Below are positions 1 to 8,346 of a stretch of 27,607 bases of DNA, in pieces. A model generated the notes under the pieces. The model worked only from the letters and a program-made list of their open reading frames with translations. It ran no database searches and was not told the DNA's origin. Within the stretch, counting starts at the first letter, position 1, and each line of letters starts with the position of its first letter. Made by a program: the position numbers and the translations under genes. This DNA comes from an uncultured Clostridia bacterium (GTDB lineage: Bacteria; Bacillota; Clostridia; Christensenellales; Borkfalkiaceae), in the NCBI GenBank assembly GCA_934248055.1, contig CAKQKI010000016.1:1-27607 (forward strand). Reading direction: 5' to 3'.

Positions 1-1
1 T

Positions 2-1090
2 TCGCCTAATATCGCAAACAGGCAGCACGAAGATCCCGTAGTGATAACTTCTATTAACGGCAAGAGCTTCGATAAAGTGGTTTTGGCGGCTTCATATTCT
101 ACTTCCGGTATTTTGTACGAAGGAGAAGAACCCGATACGATTTATGCGGTTCGGAACGGGGAACTCGGTAAGTTTTCCGCAAAAGCGAATACCGTCGTTT
201 ACGCCGACGGATTTTTCGGCGAGGCGAGCGCGGAAGCGGTAGAGGACGGTTTTGAAGCAGTATATAACGCAGATTTGCAATCGGTCGGAAGCGGCAGCGT
301 TTCGGTTACTACAAGTTTATACGGCTTGGTGGGCGAAACAAAAGAGTATACGCTCGTTGTAGTTCCTTCCGTGGCGATAGAAACGGGTGACGGCGCGTCG
401 ATTCGCGTAAGAGAAAATATGGAAAACTCGGGCATTAAATTCCTGGGATACGCGTCGATTTCCGATTTAGAGAGTGTAAGTGCAGACGAAAACGTAAAGA
501 ACGTCGAAGTAGGAATTCTAATAACCGCGACGGACTATCTAGAAGAATCAGCCTTTACAGTAAACGCTTTGAAAGCTGCAGGAAAGAATTATAAAAAACT
601 TGCTTGTAACGAATATTTGAAGGAATCGACGGAAAAAGTCGGCTATTATGAGTTCGACGCGTCGATTATAGATATTTTGCCTTATAACTTTACCTTGAAA
701 TTCTCCGCAAGAGTATACTTGTGCGTAACGATGCAGGATAATACAAAGCTTTTCGTATATTCCGCATACGACCAAAGCGTGAACAGCAGAAGTATTTACG
801 AAGTAGCAAAAACTGCGTATGAATTGCATTACGAAAGCGGTTCGATCGAAACGATTCTGCTTGCCTATATAAACGGTTTTGTAAATTTAAATATAAGCGG
901 CGGAGAGATTTCGTATGCAAATGCAAGCGAGAAATATACGCCGGTATACACGGCGAGTTACGAAAACGGCGTCTTAACGATTACTTCCGAAACGAAAATC
1001 TGTCTGGTAATGGTCAACGGAAAGTATTGTCGGTTTGAATTGAACGGAACGGCAGGCAATTATACGGTATCCCTGACGATTTCGGAATAA
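2..1090 (+). CDS. C-terminal part of a large modular surface protein (5' truncated by window edge)
   Basis: The reading frame is open from base 2, so the gene starts upstream; 362 residues are visible. A GTG at 41 is not a convincing start, because the codons before it already match the end of the third module of the 1370-residue protein downstream (compare HEDPVVITSINGKSF here with HADQIVLLSVNGKSF there). The similarity continues for roughly 120 residues, including a YYADG/VYADG motif and a SVGSG motif. The last ~230 residues differ from that paralogue: a module opening with GASIRV and GIKF, then an NSRSIYEVA motif, then a short beta-rich tail ending in LTISE. No C-terminal membrane anchor or LPXTG motif is seen. 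It is probably secreted or wall-associated through its missing N-terminus. Its role is unknown; glycan binding is inferred from the neighbouring locus. Confidence 0.85.
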   Translation, partial: SPNIANRQHEDPVVITSINGKSFDKVVLAASYSTSGILYEGEEPDTIYAVRNGELGKFSAKANTVVYADGFFGEASAEAVEDGFEAVYNADLQSVGSGSVSVTTSLYGLVGETKEYTLVVVPSVAIETGDGASIRVRENMENSGIKFLGYASISDLESVSADENVKNVEVGILITATDYLEESAFTVNALKAAGKNYKKLACNEYLKESTEKVGYYEFDASIIDILPYNFTLKFSARVYLCVTMQDNTKLFVYSAYDQSVNSRSIYEVAKTAYELHYESGSIETILLAYINGFVNLNISGGEISYANASEKYTPVYTASYENGVLTITSETKICLVMVNGKYCRFELNGTAGNYTVSLTISE

Positions 1091-1110
1091 GAAAAGGAGA
1101 GCTGAAAACC

Positions 1111-1236
1111 ATGAAAAAGATATATCATAAAGTTATAGCGGATATTTGCGTTTTTACGAGCGACGTCATAGTAATGTCCGGTCCTGCGATTAAGGATGAT
1201 TTTACGGATACGGAAGAAAGATTGTATTTCGGATAG
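1111..1236 (+). CDS. Small 41-residue protein of unknown function
   Basis: ATG at 1111 follows an AAGGAG at 1094-1099 (11-nt spacing), and the frame closes with TAG at 1234-1236. The product starts MKKIYHKVIADICVFTSDVI and continues with VMSGP and an acidic tail (DDFTDTEER). The layout of K-x-Y near the N-terminus, an alternating hydrophobic stretch, D-V-I and then S-G resembles short clostridial and Bacteroides peptides that I recall only as a general pattern, not as a named family. It has no clear signal peptide or membrane helix. It lies 20 nt after the truncated surface-protein gene and before the terminator, so it is probably the last gene of that upstream operon. It may be a real micropeptide or a chance ORF; the ribosome binding site favours the former. 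Confidence 0.55.
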   Translation: MKKIYHKVIADICVFTSDVIVMSGPAIKDDFTDTEERLYFG

Positions 1237-1268
1237 AATTCTTTTTAGAAACACGCAAGAATAAAAGT

Positions 1269-1310
1269 AAAACAAGTCCCGCTTTTTCGGGACTTGTTTT
1301 ATTTTTTCCG
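1269..1310. terminator. Bidirectional intrinsic terminator between convergent genes
   Basis: A perfect 13-bp stem (1269-1281 paired with 1288-1300, core CAAGTCCCG/CGGGACTTG) closes a 6-nt loop. It is followed on the plus strand by a T-rich run (TTTTATTTTTT). On the minus strand the upstream A-rich sequence gives a weaker T-rich tail. It sits between the plus-strand small ORF (ends 1236) and the minus-strand AraC gene (ends 1320), so it can serve both. Confidence 0.9.
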
Positions 1311-1319
1311 GATAAACGT

Positions 1320-2210
1320 TTATACTAAATAATTAACGGAGTTTTTCGGTGCGGTCGTTTTTTCTGCTTCTTTTACCTGTGTTATATATGTTTTAGGGCG
1401 AATTTTCAAGATTCGCAAAAAACAATCGGAAAAATAGTAGGGAGAGAGAAAGCCGACCGAATCCGAGAGTTGTTGAATATCATAAACGCCGGAGCGAATC
1501 AGCGAAGTCGCTTTTTGTATTCTGAAATCCATTAAAAACAGCGAAAAGTTTATACCTGTGGCAACTTTGAAATATCGCGAGAAATATGCGCTGTTTAAAT
1601 TGCAATGCGCGGCGACCTTTTTGATGTTAAGACCGGGATCGGCGTAATGTTCTTCGATGTATTTTTGCGCCTGTTCGACGTAAGACGAGGATTTCATTTG
1701 TTTTTTAGCGTTATCGGAATTTTTAAGCAATGCGAATAAAATCGAACCCACGGTGTTGGAGACAAGAAAGCCAGAAAAACGAAAGTGCGAGTTTATGGTA
1801 TTGAACATATTCCAGAACGAGTTGGTAATTTCGTTGCGATTTTTAACGCGTACGAACGGCGATTTGTGTGAAACGTTTATGTGGGTAAGTATTTCGGTTA
1901 TTCCGCCCATAAAGTTAATCCAACAGTACGTCCAGGGATTGTTCGGATCGGGGCGATACGAAATTCGTTTGTCGTATGGTAAAAGAAAAAACAGATCCCC
2001 CGCTTTAAGCCGAATTTCGGGATATCCGTCGTAGCGAAGATACCCCGCCCCCGATAAAATAAAATGCACGGAATATTCGTACTGGTGATTGTGCAAAAGG
2101 GTGCGGGTCGGTTTTTTTTCAAAGCCGTAAGTCGTTGCGTGTAAAGAAAATACGTTTTCCTGTTCGCAGATATTGATAAATGTATCAAAGTTTTCAAAAC
2201 GCTTATCCAT
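1320..2210 (-). CDS. AraC-family transcriptional regulator
   Basis: This 296-residue protein has the usual length and two-part layout of AraC/XylS regulators. Residues ~36-100 form a cupin-like sensing domain (LLHNHQYEYSVHF, KAGDLFFLLP). Residues ~177-280 form the DNA-binding domain with two helix-turn-helix motifs: VAAHCNLNSAYFSRYFK near 199-215 and the second near 248-265 (LSDSVGF, YYFSDCF), ending in the usual RPKTY. Such proteins bind a sugar or sugar derivative and activate nearby catabolic operons. It is divergent from the long glycan operon starting at 2396, which is its likely target. The ATG at 2210 is the only plausible start: an in-frame TAA lies a few codons upstream and no other Met occurs until about residue 101. 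No Shine-Dalgarno sequence precedes it; a promoter-like -10 element ends 6 nt before the ATG, suggesting a leaderless mRNA. The ligand is unknown. Confidence 0.93.
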   Translation of the reverse strand: MDKRFENFDTFINICEQENVFSLHATTYGFEKKPTRTLLHNHQYEYSVHFILSGAGYLRYDGYPEIRLKAGDLFFLLPYDKRISYRPDPNNPWTYCWINFMGGITEILTHINVSHKSPFVRVKNRNEITNSFWNMFNTINSHFRFSGFLVSNTVGSILFALLKNSDNAKKQMKSSSYVEQAQKYIEEHYADPGLNIKKVAAHCNLNSAYFSRYFKVATGINFSLFLMDFRIQKATSLIRSGVYDIQQLSDSVGFLSPYYFSDCFLRILKIRPKTYITQVKEAEKTTAPKNSVNYLV

Positions 2211-2216
2211 ACAATT

Positions 2217-2245
2217 ATTTTAACACGGTTTATGTATTTACACAA
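2217..2245 (-). promoter_or_regulatory. Predicted promoter of the AraC gene
   Basis: Read on the minus strand, TTGTGT (2245-2240) is followed after exactly 17 nt by TAAAAT (2222-2217). The ATG of the AraC gene (2210) begins 6 nt after this -10 box, so the predicted transcript start falls at or next to the start codon. The -10 box matches consensus at 5 of 6 bases and the -35 box at only 3 of 6, which would suit an activator-dependent or weak promoter. Confidence 0.5.
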
Positions 2246-2302
2246 GCTTTTGTCGATAAAAAATAGAATTTTGCCCATGATAAATATTAAATAAAAAAGT
2301 AG

Positions 2303-2317
2303 AAAAATTATATTTTT
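2303..2317. promoter_or_regulatory. AT-rich inverted repeat upstream of the operon promoter
   Basis: AAAAAT, a 3-nt spacer (TAT), then ATTTTT form a perfect inverted repeat 17 nt upstream of the predicted -35 box of the rightward operon. It could be part of a regulator site. In such AT-rich sequence it could also arise by chance, and AraC proteins more often bind direct repeats. Confidence 0.2.
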
Positions 2318-2333
2318 GTGTATTCGTGACGTA

Positions 2334-2362
2334 TTTACTTATATATAATTTGATGATATAAT
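2334..2362 (+). promoter_or_regulatory. Predicted promoter of the glycan-utilization operon
   Basis: TTTACT (2334-2339), a 17-nt spacer and a perfect TATAAT (2357-2362) lie 33 nt upstream of the first gene's ATG (2396). It is the only well-spaced promoter-like sequence found in the divergent intergenic region on this strand. An alternative TATAAT at 2344-2349 has no acceptable -35 partner. Confidence 0.6.
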
Positions 2363-2395
2363 TATTAAGAAAATTTTAGAAAAAAAGAGAAGAAA

Positions 2396-5300
2396 ATGAT
2401 GGGTAAACTTTTAAAGGCGACGGTACTTTTATGCTTGACGACAAGTATATTATGCTTTGAAACGAGCTTCGGTTTGAAACAAAGCAAAAGAACGGCTTAT
2501 GCGGAATCCGGCAGTACGGTAAAAGTCGAAACGACTTCTCTGTTTACTCCCGACGCCTACGTCGTTCACACTTATAAGGGTATAAAGGCGAACACCAAAG
2601 AAGACGCCGCAACGCTTAACGGCACGTTAAGCGGCGATTTTTCGTTAAAATACGCATATTCGCAGACGGGTTACGGCGAAACGGAGTTCGTCTTCTATGA
2701 TAAAGACGAGCCGGAAAAAAAGGTGTTTTCTTTGTATCGTTCGTTCAGCTCGGAGAATCTCGGCAGTGCGTGCGTCGTGGATTATCGCAGGGCGGAAAAA
2801 GAGTATTACATTCTGGGAAACAGAGTTACGGGTTCGTTGAACGTTTATTTTTGTAATCCTTCCGCAAATACCGCTGACAAAAAAGAGGTTTACCCTGCCA
2901 ACGCTAACAATTTTTACGGCGTGGAAGGAGAATTGTCGTTGAAATGGAACGGCGATTCGGTATCCGTAGGAGTTTCGAGAGGTTGGGACGGTGCGGTGGA
3001 AGGCTTGGACGTTATGGCAACCTTTGAATTGCCCGATTTTAAGGACGGATATATCATGCGAGTAGAAGGCTCGTCTTTAATCCGCGGTAAAGGCGGCGAT
3101 ACGAGTATCCTGATGACCGAAATGAACGGGATAAAGCTTTTTGAATCGACGATAGAGGGCGTCCTGACTGACGGAAAAATATCATATGGCGGCGAATACG
3201 TTGACGATAACGGAGACCCTGCGATAAACCTTACCGTCGGCGACGAGTTAAAAGAATTCGTTTATACGCAGGGAATCGTAGCGGATTGTTCGGAGAACGG
3301 TTTCGGACATATATACGCGGAAACGAAACGGGATTCGTTTTATGCCTCGGTTTCGTACGCGGATAAGACGGCGGGGCGGTATTCGGAAAATATAGAGGCA
3401 TACGGAATAGCAAAGCGTTACGCCGTATACGTTTCGGATAGCTTTTCGGTATCGGCCGAAAATTTATTTAAAGAAAACGTCGGAACTGCGTTTATAACTG
3501 GAAAAGGCGTTCAGATCAATACAAAAGTAAGCGCCGCGGAAGTAAATGGAGTATTAAGCGGGGATTTTTCCGTTGAATACGAATACACTTCGGCAAGTTA
3601 CGGCGAATCGGAGTTCGTTTTTTACGATAAAGACGACTTAACGAAAAAAATATTTTCCGTTTACAGATCGTTTGCTAACGGAAATTACGGCTGCGCTTGC
3701 GTTATAGACTATCGGGGTGACGCACCCGTATATATCGCGGGAACGACGAGAAACAATATAAATATTTATTCTTGGGAAAACTTTTGCGGTTCCGGCGGAT
3801 TCGGGATTGCTTCGGAGGAGGTATATCCTTCTTGCGGAGGACGGTATAACGTTGCCGGTGAAATAAAACTGACGTGGACGGGGGACAGCGTAGAGATCGG
3901 CGTTTCGGTCGGTACAAACGGAGTTGTGGCGGGAACAAAAACGATGGCGACGTTGAATCTGCCCGATTTTAAGGACGGGTACGCAATGAAAATAGAGCCG
4001 TCCGCGCAGATGAGAAATAAAAACGGTCACGACGGAATTATTTTTAAAACGCTCAACGATGTAGATTTAGGCGCAGAAAATATAACGGCAACTCTTAAGG
4101 GAAAAGATATATCCAACGGGAACGCCCGCGTGGTTAACGGAAAACAAACTATAGATATTATTCAGGGAATGCAGTTACCCGATTTCACGTTGCATTATAT
4201 TTGCACCGTTGCGGGTTTAAGTATTTCCGTTCCGTATGAAAAGTTCTCGTCGCCTACGGATACTGCCGCGCTTGCGGTAGGGGAGCATATCGTTTCCGTT
4301 TCGTATAAAGGAATAACACGCGACTTCGTTATAAACGTTGGCAGAGGGTGCGCCGTGAGCGAGTTGTTTACTTCGGACTCTTGTGCGGAGTATGTTCAAA
4401 CTGAATCTAACACGGGCGTTATAAAAGGGGTAAAGGTTGTTCCTAAAAATAACCCCGCGCGCTTTAACGGTATGTTCAGCGGCGATTTAAGCATAGAATA
4501 CGCCTATGCCGCAACGGGCTACGGCGCAGTACGCTTTGATTTTTACGATAAGGATCAGCCTTCTCGTCCTGCGTTTTCGGTATACAGGTCGAGATATACC
4601 ACGCAGACCGGAATGCAAACGTTCGGCAACGCGTTCGTTATTTATGACGGAAAATACTATGCTTTGGGTAACGCTTACGATACGGTAGAGGCGGCGGAAG
4701 CGGCAAGCAAAAATTACAATTTCTATCCCGTAAACAATGCCAACGCGCAAAATACGGGAACGGACAAATGGGCGATTTCGGGACTGATCGTTTTGGAATG
4801 GTCGGGGAACGCGGTAATCGTTAAACTTTCCGTCGGCGCGGGGGCTGCCGTTACCGGAGAAGTGGAGATGGCAACACTTACTCTGGATAATTTCAGCGAC
4901 GGATATACGATAAAAATTTCGGACGCAAAAGAAGTTGCGGGAAGAGATCACGCCGATCAGATAGTTTTGCTTTCCGTCAACGGAAAATCGTTTGCAGAGC
5001 CTTTTATGCAATACGAATATCTTCCGGTAGGAGTGACCTATTCCGGAGCAATGAAAGACGGAGTAATCTACGTTGCTCAAAACGGTAACGTCGGGGAATT
5101 CGGTTCGGAGAGTGGCGAAGTTTATTATGCGGACGGCTGGTATAAAGAAAGCATTTCACTTGACGAATTAAAAAATTCGGGGCTTGAATTTGATTATTCC
5201 GCAGACTTTTCTTCCGTCGGAAGTGGCTTTTTATCGGTTACGCCGATATTGAACGGAAAGAGAGGAGAGGTCGTTTCGTTTCCGCTCGTCGTAGAGCTTT

Positions 5301-6508
5301 CCGCCAAAATAGTTTTAGCGGAAAGAAACGGAACCGTTATCAGTACTATTTATTACTCCGAAAATACTTGGCAAGTCGATTTGCCTGTACCGCAAAAGGA
5401 AAATTGGAAATTCGGCGGTTGGTACGACGAGAACGACGAATTGACAGAGCGGTTCGAAGAATTTAAGGGGCTTATAAATATGACCTTTACGGCGCATTGG
5501 TACGACGACGTCGCGCCGGAAATATCGCTTAACGCGGACGTGCAGGACGTTACGAAAGAGTTAGGAGAGTTGCTCACCGACTTGAACATATCGGCAAGCG
5601 ACGTAAACGCCTGCGATAAGGCTACAAACCGTTATTTTAACGAAGCGGAAATAAAGGTTTTCGTAAAAGAACCGAACGGCGAATCTTTTATAGCGTTAAA
5701 AAATTTTGTTTTTAACAATGCGAAATACGGCGTTTACGTGATTCGCTACGAAGTTACCGACAACTGGCTTGCAGTCGGCGACGCGGTAAATCACAAGGGA
5801 CATAAGCAAAATAATACCGCCTTTATCGAAAGAGTTATTTACTATGCCGCTGAAAGGCCCGCAATAGAAGTAAACGGCAACGTCGACGAAATTTCGTACC
5901 TTGGCGTAGAGATAAATCTTCCTGCTGCGGTCGCAAAACGAGGAGAATATATATTAGATGCGTTAATTAAAGTTTCGTTTGTTTCCGTCGGCGGCGAAAG
6001 CGAGGAAATCGAATTACGAAACGGAACGTTTACGCCGGTAAAAGAAGGCGTGTATTCGATTGTGTATTATGCGGTTGACGATTGCGGACAAACCGCAAGT
6101 AAAAGATATACTATGCAAGTTGTCGAGGACACGGAAAAGCCGATAATCGAGGTTTCGTTCACGCAAAAAACGGCGCGCATAGGAGAAACGGTAAGCTTAC
6201 CCGCCGCAACGGCAACGGACGCCGTAGACGGAGAAGCGTCGGTTATTACAGAGGTTTGGTTTAAGGGCGAAAAAATTGCCGACGGAACGTTTAAGCCCGA
6301 AGCGGAAGGCTTGTATGTGATCCGTTATATCGCGACAGACAGAGCAGGAAATACAAATTTTGACGAACACGAGTTAGTTGTTACGAACGGTCGGACGAGC
6401 GGGCAAAACGATAACGTATGGATTTATATCGTCGTGTCTGCGGTTGTCGTTGTGCTCGGAATCGTAATAGTCGCCGCAATCATCGTCAAGAGAAAAATTA
6501 AAAGGTAA
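2396..6508 (+). CDS. Large membrane-anchored modular surface protein with triplicated beta-rich module
   Basis: The 1370-residue product begins with a signal peptide (hydrophobic LLKATVLLCLTTSILCF; predicted cleavage near AYA-ES). Three related modules of ~200 residues follow, each with a SGDFS or SGDLS motif, FYDKD, a FS-x-YRS motif and a closing DGY (about residues 46-250, 355-560 and 655-867), separated by Ig-like linkers. Then come a copy of the region shared with the truncated gene at 2-1090, an InlB-like (Listeria-Bacteroides) repeat around residues 979-1035 (NWKFGGWYD, FTAHW), and three Ig-like/HYR-type domains ending in motifs such as VIRYEVTDNW, YYAVDDCG and RYIATDRAGN. A single C-terminal membrane helix (1341-1364) and a basic KRKIKR tail anchor it; there is no LPXTG. 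No catalytic motif was recognised. It is probably an extracellular glycan-binding or adhesion protein (inference). It is the first gene of the operon, with only a weak purine-rich RBS; ATG at 2399 is an alternative start. Confidence 0.9.
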   Translation: MMGKLLKATVLLCLTTSILCFETSFGLKQSKRTAYAESGSTVKVETTSLFTPDAYVVHTYKGIKANTKEDAATLNGTLSGDFSLKYAYSQTGYGETEFVFYDKDEPEKKVFSLYRSFSSENLGSACVVDYRRAEKEYYILGNRVTGSLNVYFCNPSANTADKKEVYPANANNFYGVEGELSLKWNGDSVSVGVSRGWDGAVEGLDVMATFELPDFKDGYIMRVEGSSLIRGKGGDTSILMTEMNGIKLFESTIEGVLTDGKISYGGEYVDDNGDPAINLTVGDELKEFVYTQGIVADCSENGFGHIYAETKRDSFYASVSYADKTAGRYSENIEAYGIAKRYAVYVSDSFSVSAENLFKENVGTAFITGKGVQINTKVSAAEVNGVLSGDFSVEYEYTSASYGESEFVFYDKDDLTKKIFSVYRSFANGNYGCACVIDYRGDAPVYIAGTTRNNINIYSWENFCGSGGFGIASEEVYPSCGGRYNVAGEIKLTWTGDSVEIGVSVGTNGVVAGTKTMATLNLPDFKDGYAMKIEPSAQMRNKNGHDGIIFKTLNDVDLGAENITATLKGKDISNGNARVVNGKQTIDIIQGMQLPDFTLHYICTVAGLSISVPYEKFSSPTDTAALAVGEHIVSVSYKGITRDFVINVGRGCAVSELFTSDSCAEYVQTESNTGVIKGVKVVPKNNPARFNGMFSGDLSIEYAYAATGYGAVRFDFYDKDQPSRPAFSVYRSRYTTQTGMQTFGNAFVIYDGKYYALGNAYDTVEAAEAASKNYNFYPVNNANAQNTGTDKWAISGLIVLEWSGNAVIVKLSVGAGAAVTGEVEMATLTLDNFSDGYTIKISDAKEVAGRDHADQIVLLSVNGKSFAEPFMQYEYLPVGVTYSGAMKDGVIYVAQNGNVGEFGSESGEVYYADGWYKESISLDELKNSGLEFDYSADFSSVGSGFLSVTPILNGKRGEVVSFPLVVELSAKIVLAERNGTVISTIYYSENTWQVDLPVPQKENWKFGGWYDENDELTERFEEFKGLINMTFTAHWYDDVAPEISLNADVQDVTKELGELLTDLNISASDVNACDKATNRYFNEAEIKVFVKEPNGESFIALKNFVFNNAKYGVYVIRYEVTDNWLAVGDAVNHKGHKQNNTAFIERVIYYAAERPAIEVNGNVDEISYLGVEINLPAAVAKRGEYILDALIKVSFVSVGGESEEIELRNGTFTPVKEGVYSIVYYAVDDCGQTASKRYTMQVVEDTEKPIIEVSFTQKTARIGETVSLPAATATDAVDGEASVITEVWFKGEKIADGTFKPEAEGLYVIRYIATDRAGNTNFDEHELVVTNGRTSGQNDNVWIYIVVSAVVVVLGIVIVAAIIVKRKIKR
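2531..3145 (+). repeat. Surface-protein module, copy A
   Basis: First of three related protein modules. Anchor motifs are LSGDFSLKY, FVFYDKDEP, LYRSF and LPDFKDGY. The AGC codon of SGD is at 2630. Boundaries are approximate. An 18-nt block encoding PDFKDG is identical to copy B at the DNA level. Confidence 0.7.
3450..4075 (+). repeat. Surface-protein module, copy B
   Basis: Second module, with LSGDFSVEY, FVFYDKDDL, VYRSF and LPDFKDGY. The SGD serine codon is at 3557, which is 927 nt after copy A, so the repeat period includes an Ig-like linker. Boundaries are approximate. Confidence 0.7.
4357..4995 (+). repeat. Surface-protein module, copy C
   Basis: Third and most divergent module, with FSGDLSIEY, FDFYDKDQP, VYRSR and FSDGYTIKI. 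The SGD serine codon is at 4478, 921 nt after copy B. Its last residues (SVNGKSF) match the first visible residues of the truncated gene at 2-1090, showing that the upstream protein carries the same module. Boundaries are approximate. Confidence 0.7.
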
Positions 6509-6528
6509 ATAAAAAGGAGCGCAACAGT

Positions 6529-8325
6529 ATGAAGAAATTTTTTAAAAAGAGCGTTATTACGTTGCTTTTGGCGAGCATAGCAATGGGAACGGTCGGTTGT
6601 TCCGGCGGAAAGAAGAAGACGGGAAATCGTACTGTATTGGATGTAGGCGTAACTAACGGCGGACTCGGTTATCATTGGGCGGAACTGATTGCGGAAAAAT
6701 TTGAGGAAAAATACGCGAACGTAAGCTTTGAGAAAGGCAAGAAGGGCGTATATGTGGATATAAACCCGCAGAAGAACGAATTTTCCATAGATTCTATTCA
6801 GGCGGCTATCGCCAACGAACAAGGTGCGGAAGATATTTACTTTACCTTCCACGACGTCGGTTTGAAATTCGCAAAGCTCGGATATGCTAAAAATATCAAC
6901 GATCTGGTGTACGAAAAGGCGTATACCGCGGACGGCGAAATCGCGGAGTGGAACAGAGAAACGAAAACGTACGTAAACGCAACGATGTCCGTTTACGATA
7001 AACTTTTCCCTGTGCATCAGGAGTCTCATAATTTTTCCGACAATAAATTAGACGGTGTGTTGAGCGGTGTAAAAGACGGTATCGCCGACGATTTAAATGG
7101 CGACGGAGTCGCAAACGACGCAGGGTTTTACGCATTGCCTCTCGAGGACGAGTTGTCGGGATTTATTTACGATTACGATTTGTTCAAAGAAAAAGGCTGG
7201 TTAGACTACGATGGCATAGACGGCTTGCCCGACAACGAAGAGGACTTTTTCGATTTGTTCGACAGAATCGTAGACGCGGGTATGATTCCGTATACGACCG
7301 GCGATGTTACCTGGTATATGCAGGAAGGGTTTCAGGACGCTTTTTTTGCTCAATACGAGGGGTATGATAGTGCCGCGCTTAATTACACGTATAACGGAGA
7401 ATACGTTTTTGCAAAAAGCGATTTGCCCGCAAATATAGTGGATAGTATTAAAAACGAAGATTATTTCGAGGAAACGCCTGAGGGGTATAAGGTACAAATC
7501 ACGGCGAAAAACGCATGGCTTTTGGTTTATCAGCCCAGTAAAGCTGCTTATGCGAATTTCGTTCGTCGGTTAACCGATACCGATTATTACGATATGGCGA
7601 ATTATCACAAAACCACTTATTCTTATGCGGACGCGCAGCAAACGTTCGTTATGAGTAAGTTAGGAAAGCAAAATCAAAAACGAATCGCGATGATACAAGA
7701 GGGCGAGTGGTGGGAGAACGAAGCCCGCGTGTTCTTCAATTATACGGGCGGATACGGCAGTCGCGAGTTCAGATTCTTCCCGTTGCCGCAGATAAACGGG
7801 CAAAAGGACGCAAGCGTCCGTTCTCTCGGCAATTATTCCCGCGGCACCGATTTATTTATTAACGCAAAAACCAAAAAGTACGATCTCGCAAAGCTTTTCG
7901 TACTGTTTGCTCATTCGGAGTCGTCGTTAGAAACGTTTACGATGGAAACGGGCATAACGAGGTTTTATAAATATGACTTAAGCGACGAGCAACTTGCAAA
8001 AATGACTCCGTTCGGTCGCAACGTTTACAAAATCAAAATGACGGATACCGGCGGAGTAACGGTTTTTACGGCGAAGGATAAAACGGAAGCCGATCCGTTT
8101 TATAATTCAAGCAAAATGACTATGGGCGGTATGGGAACATGGATCAGAGTGTTGGAACCGGGTAGTTCTACGAAACTGATAACGGAAGATACCTTTACGG
8201 CGTTTATCAATCGTTCCGGAGCGCCGGGAACGATAAGACTTTCCGCCGAAGATTATATAGACGGAATGAGAAGATATTACACGAAAACGGCTTGGGAGAA
8301 CGCATACAGAGCCTTTATCGGATAA
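6529..8325 (+). CDS. ABC sugar transporter solute-binding lipoprotein
   Basis: The 598-residue product has a lipoprotein signal (KKSVITLLLASIAMGTVGC, lipidated Cys24) and a Lys/Gly-rich linker, so it is tethered outside the membrane. The rest resembles the larger oligosaccharide-binding proteins of the LplA / extracellular solute-binding family 1 type: an early EKFEEKYANV segment, a DLNGDGVANDAGFYALP segment (around 190-205), which resembles a calcium-binding loop, and a C-terminal RLSAEDYIDGMRRYY segment. It is longer than typical maltose-binding proteins (~400 residues), which suits a large oligosaccharide. Its ATG follows an AAGGAG at 6514-6519 or so. The two permease genes follow directly, so it is the substrate-capture subunit of that importer. 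The ligand is not known. Confidence 0.92.
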   Translation: MKKFFKKSVITLLLASIAMGTVGCSGGKKKTGNRTVLDVGVTNGGLGYHWAELIAEKFEEKYANVSFEKGKKGVYVDINPQKNEFSIDSIQAAIANEQGAEDIYFTFHDVGLKFAKLGYAKNINDLVYEKAYTADGEIAEWNRETKTYVNATMSVYDKLFPVHQESHNFSDNKLDGVLSGVKDGIADDLNGDGVANDAGFYALPLEDELSGFIYDYDLFKEKGWLDYDGIDGLPDNEEDFFDLFDRIVDAGMIPYTTGDVTWYMQEGFQDAFFAQYEGYDSAALNYTYNGEYVFAKSDLPANIVDSIKNEDYFEETPEGYKVQITAKNAWLLVYQPSKAAYANFVRRLTDTDYYDMANYHKTTYSYADAQQTFVMSKLGKQNQKRIAMIQEGEWWENEARVFFNYTGGYGSREFRFFPLPQINGQKDASVRSLGNYSRGTDLFINAKTKKYDLAKLFVLFAHSESSLETFTMETGITRFYKYDLSDEQLAKMTPFGRNVYKIKMTDTGGVTVFTAKDKTEADPFYNSSKMTMGGMGTWIRVLEPGSSTKLITEDTFTAFINRSGAPGTIRLSAEDYIDGMRRYYTKTAWENAYRAFIG

Positions 8326-8346
8326 TAAAGGGAGACGAAAGAAGAT

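Noticed and set aside
41..43. GTG as start codon of the first gene
   Set aside because: The frame is open to the window edge and the preceding codons match the paralogous module, so the gene begins outside the window.
1312..1323. Perfect palindrome ATAAACGTTTAT, similar to a LacI-family operator core
   Set aside because: It sits at the 3' end of the AraC gene with no promoter near, and AAACGTTT-like strings are frequent in the coding sequence here.
2344..2349. Second TATAAT upstream of the operon
   Set aside because: No acceptable -35 box occurs 15-19 nt upstream; the TATAAT at 2357 has one.
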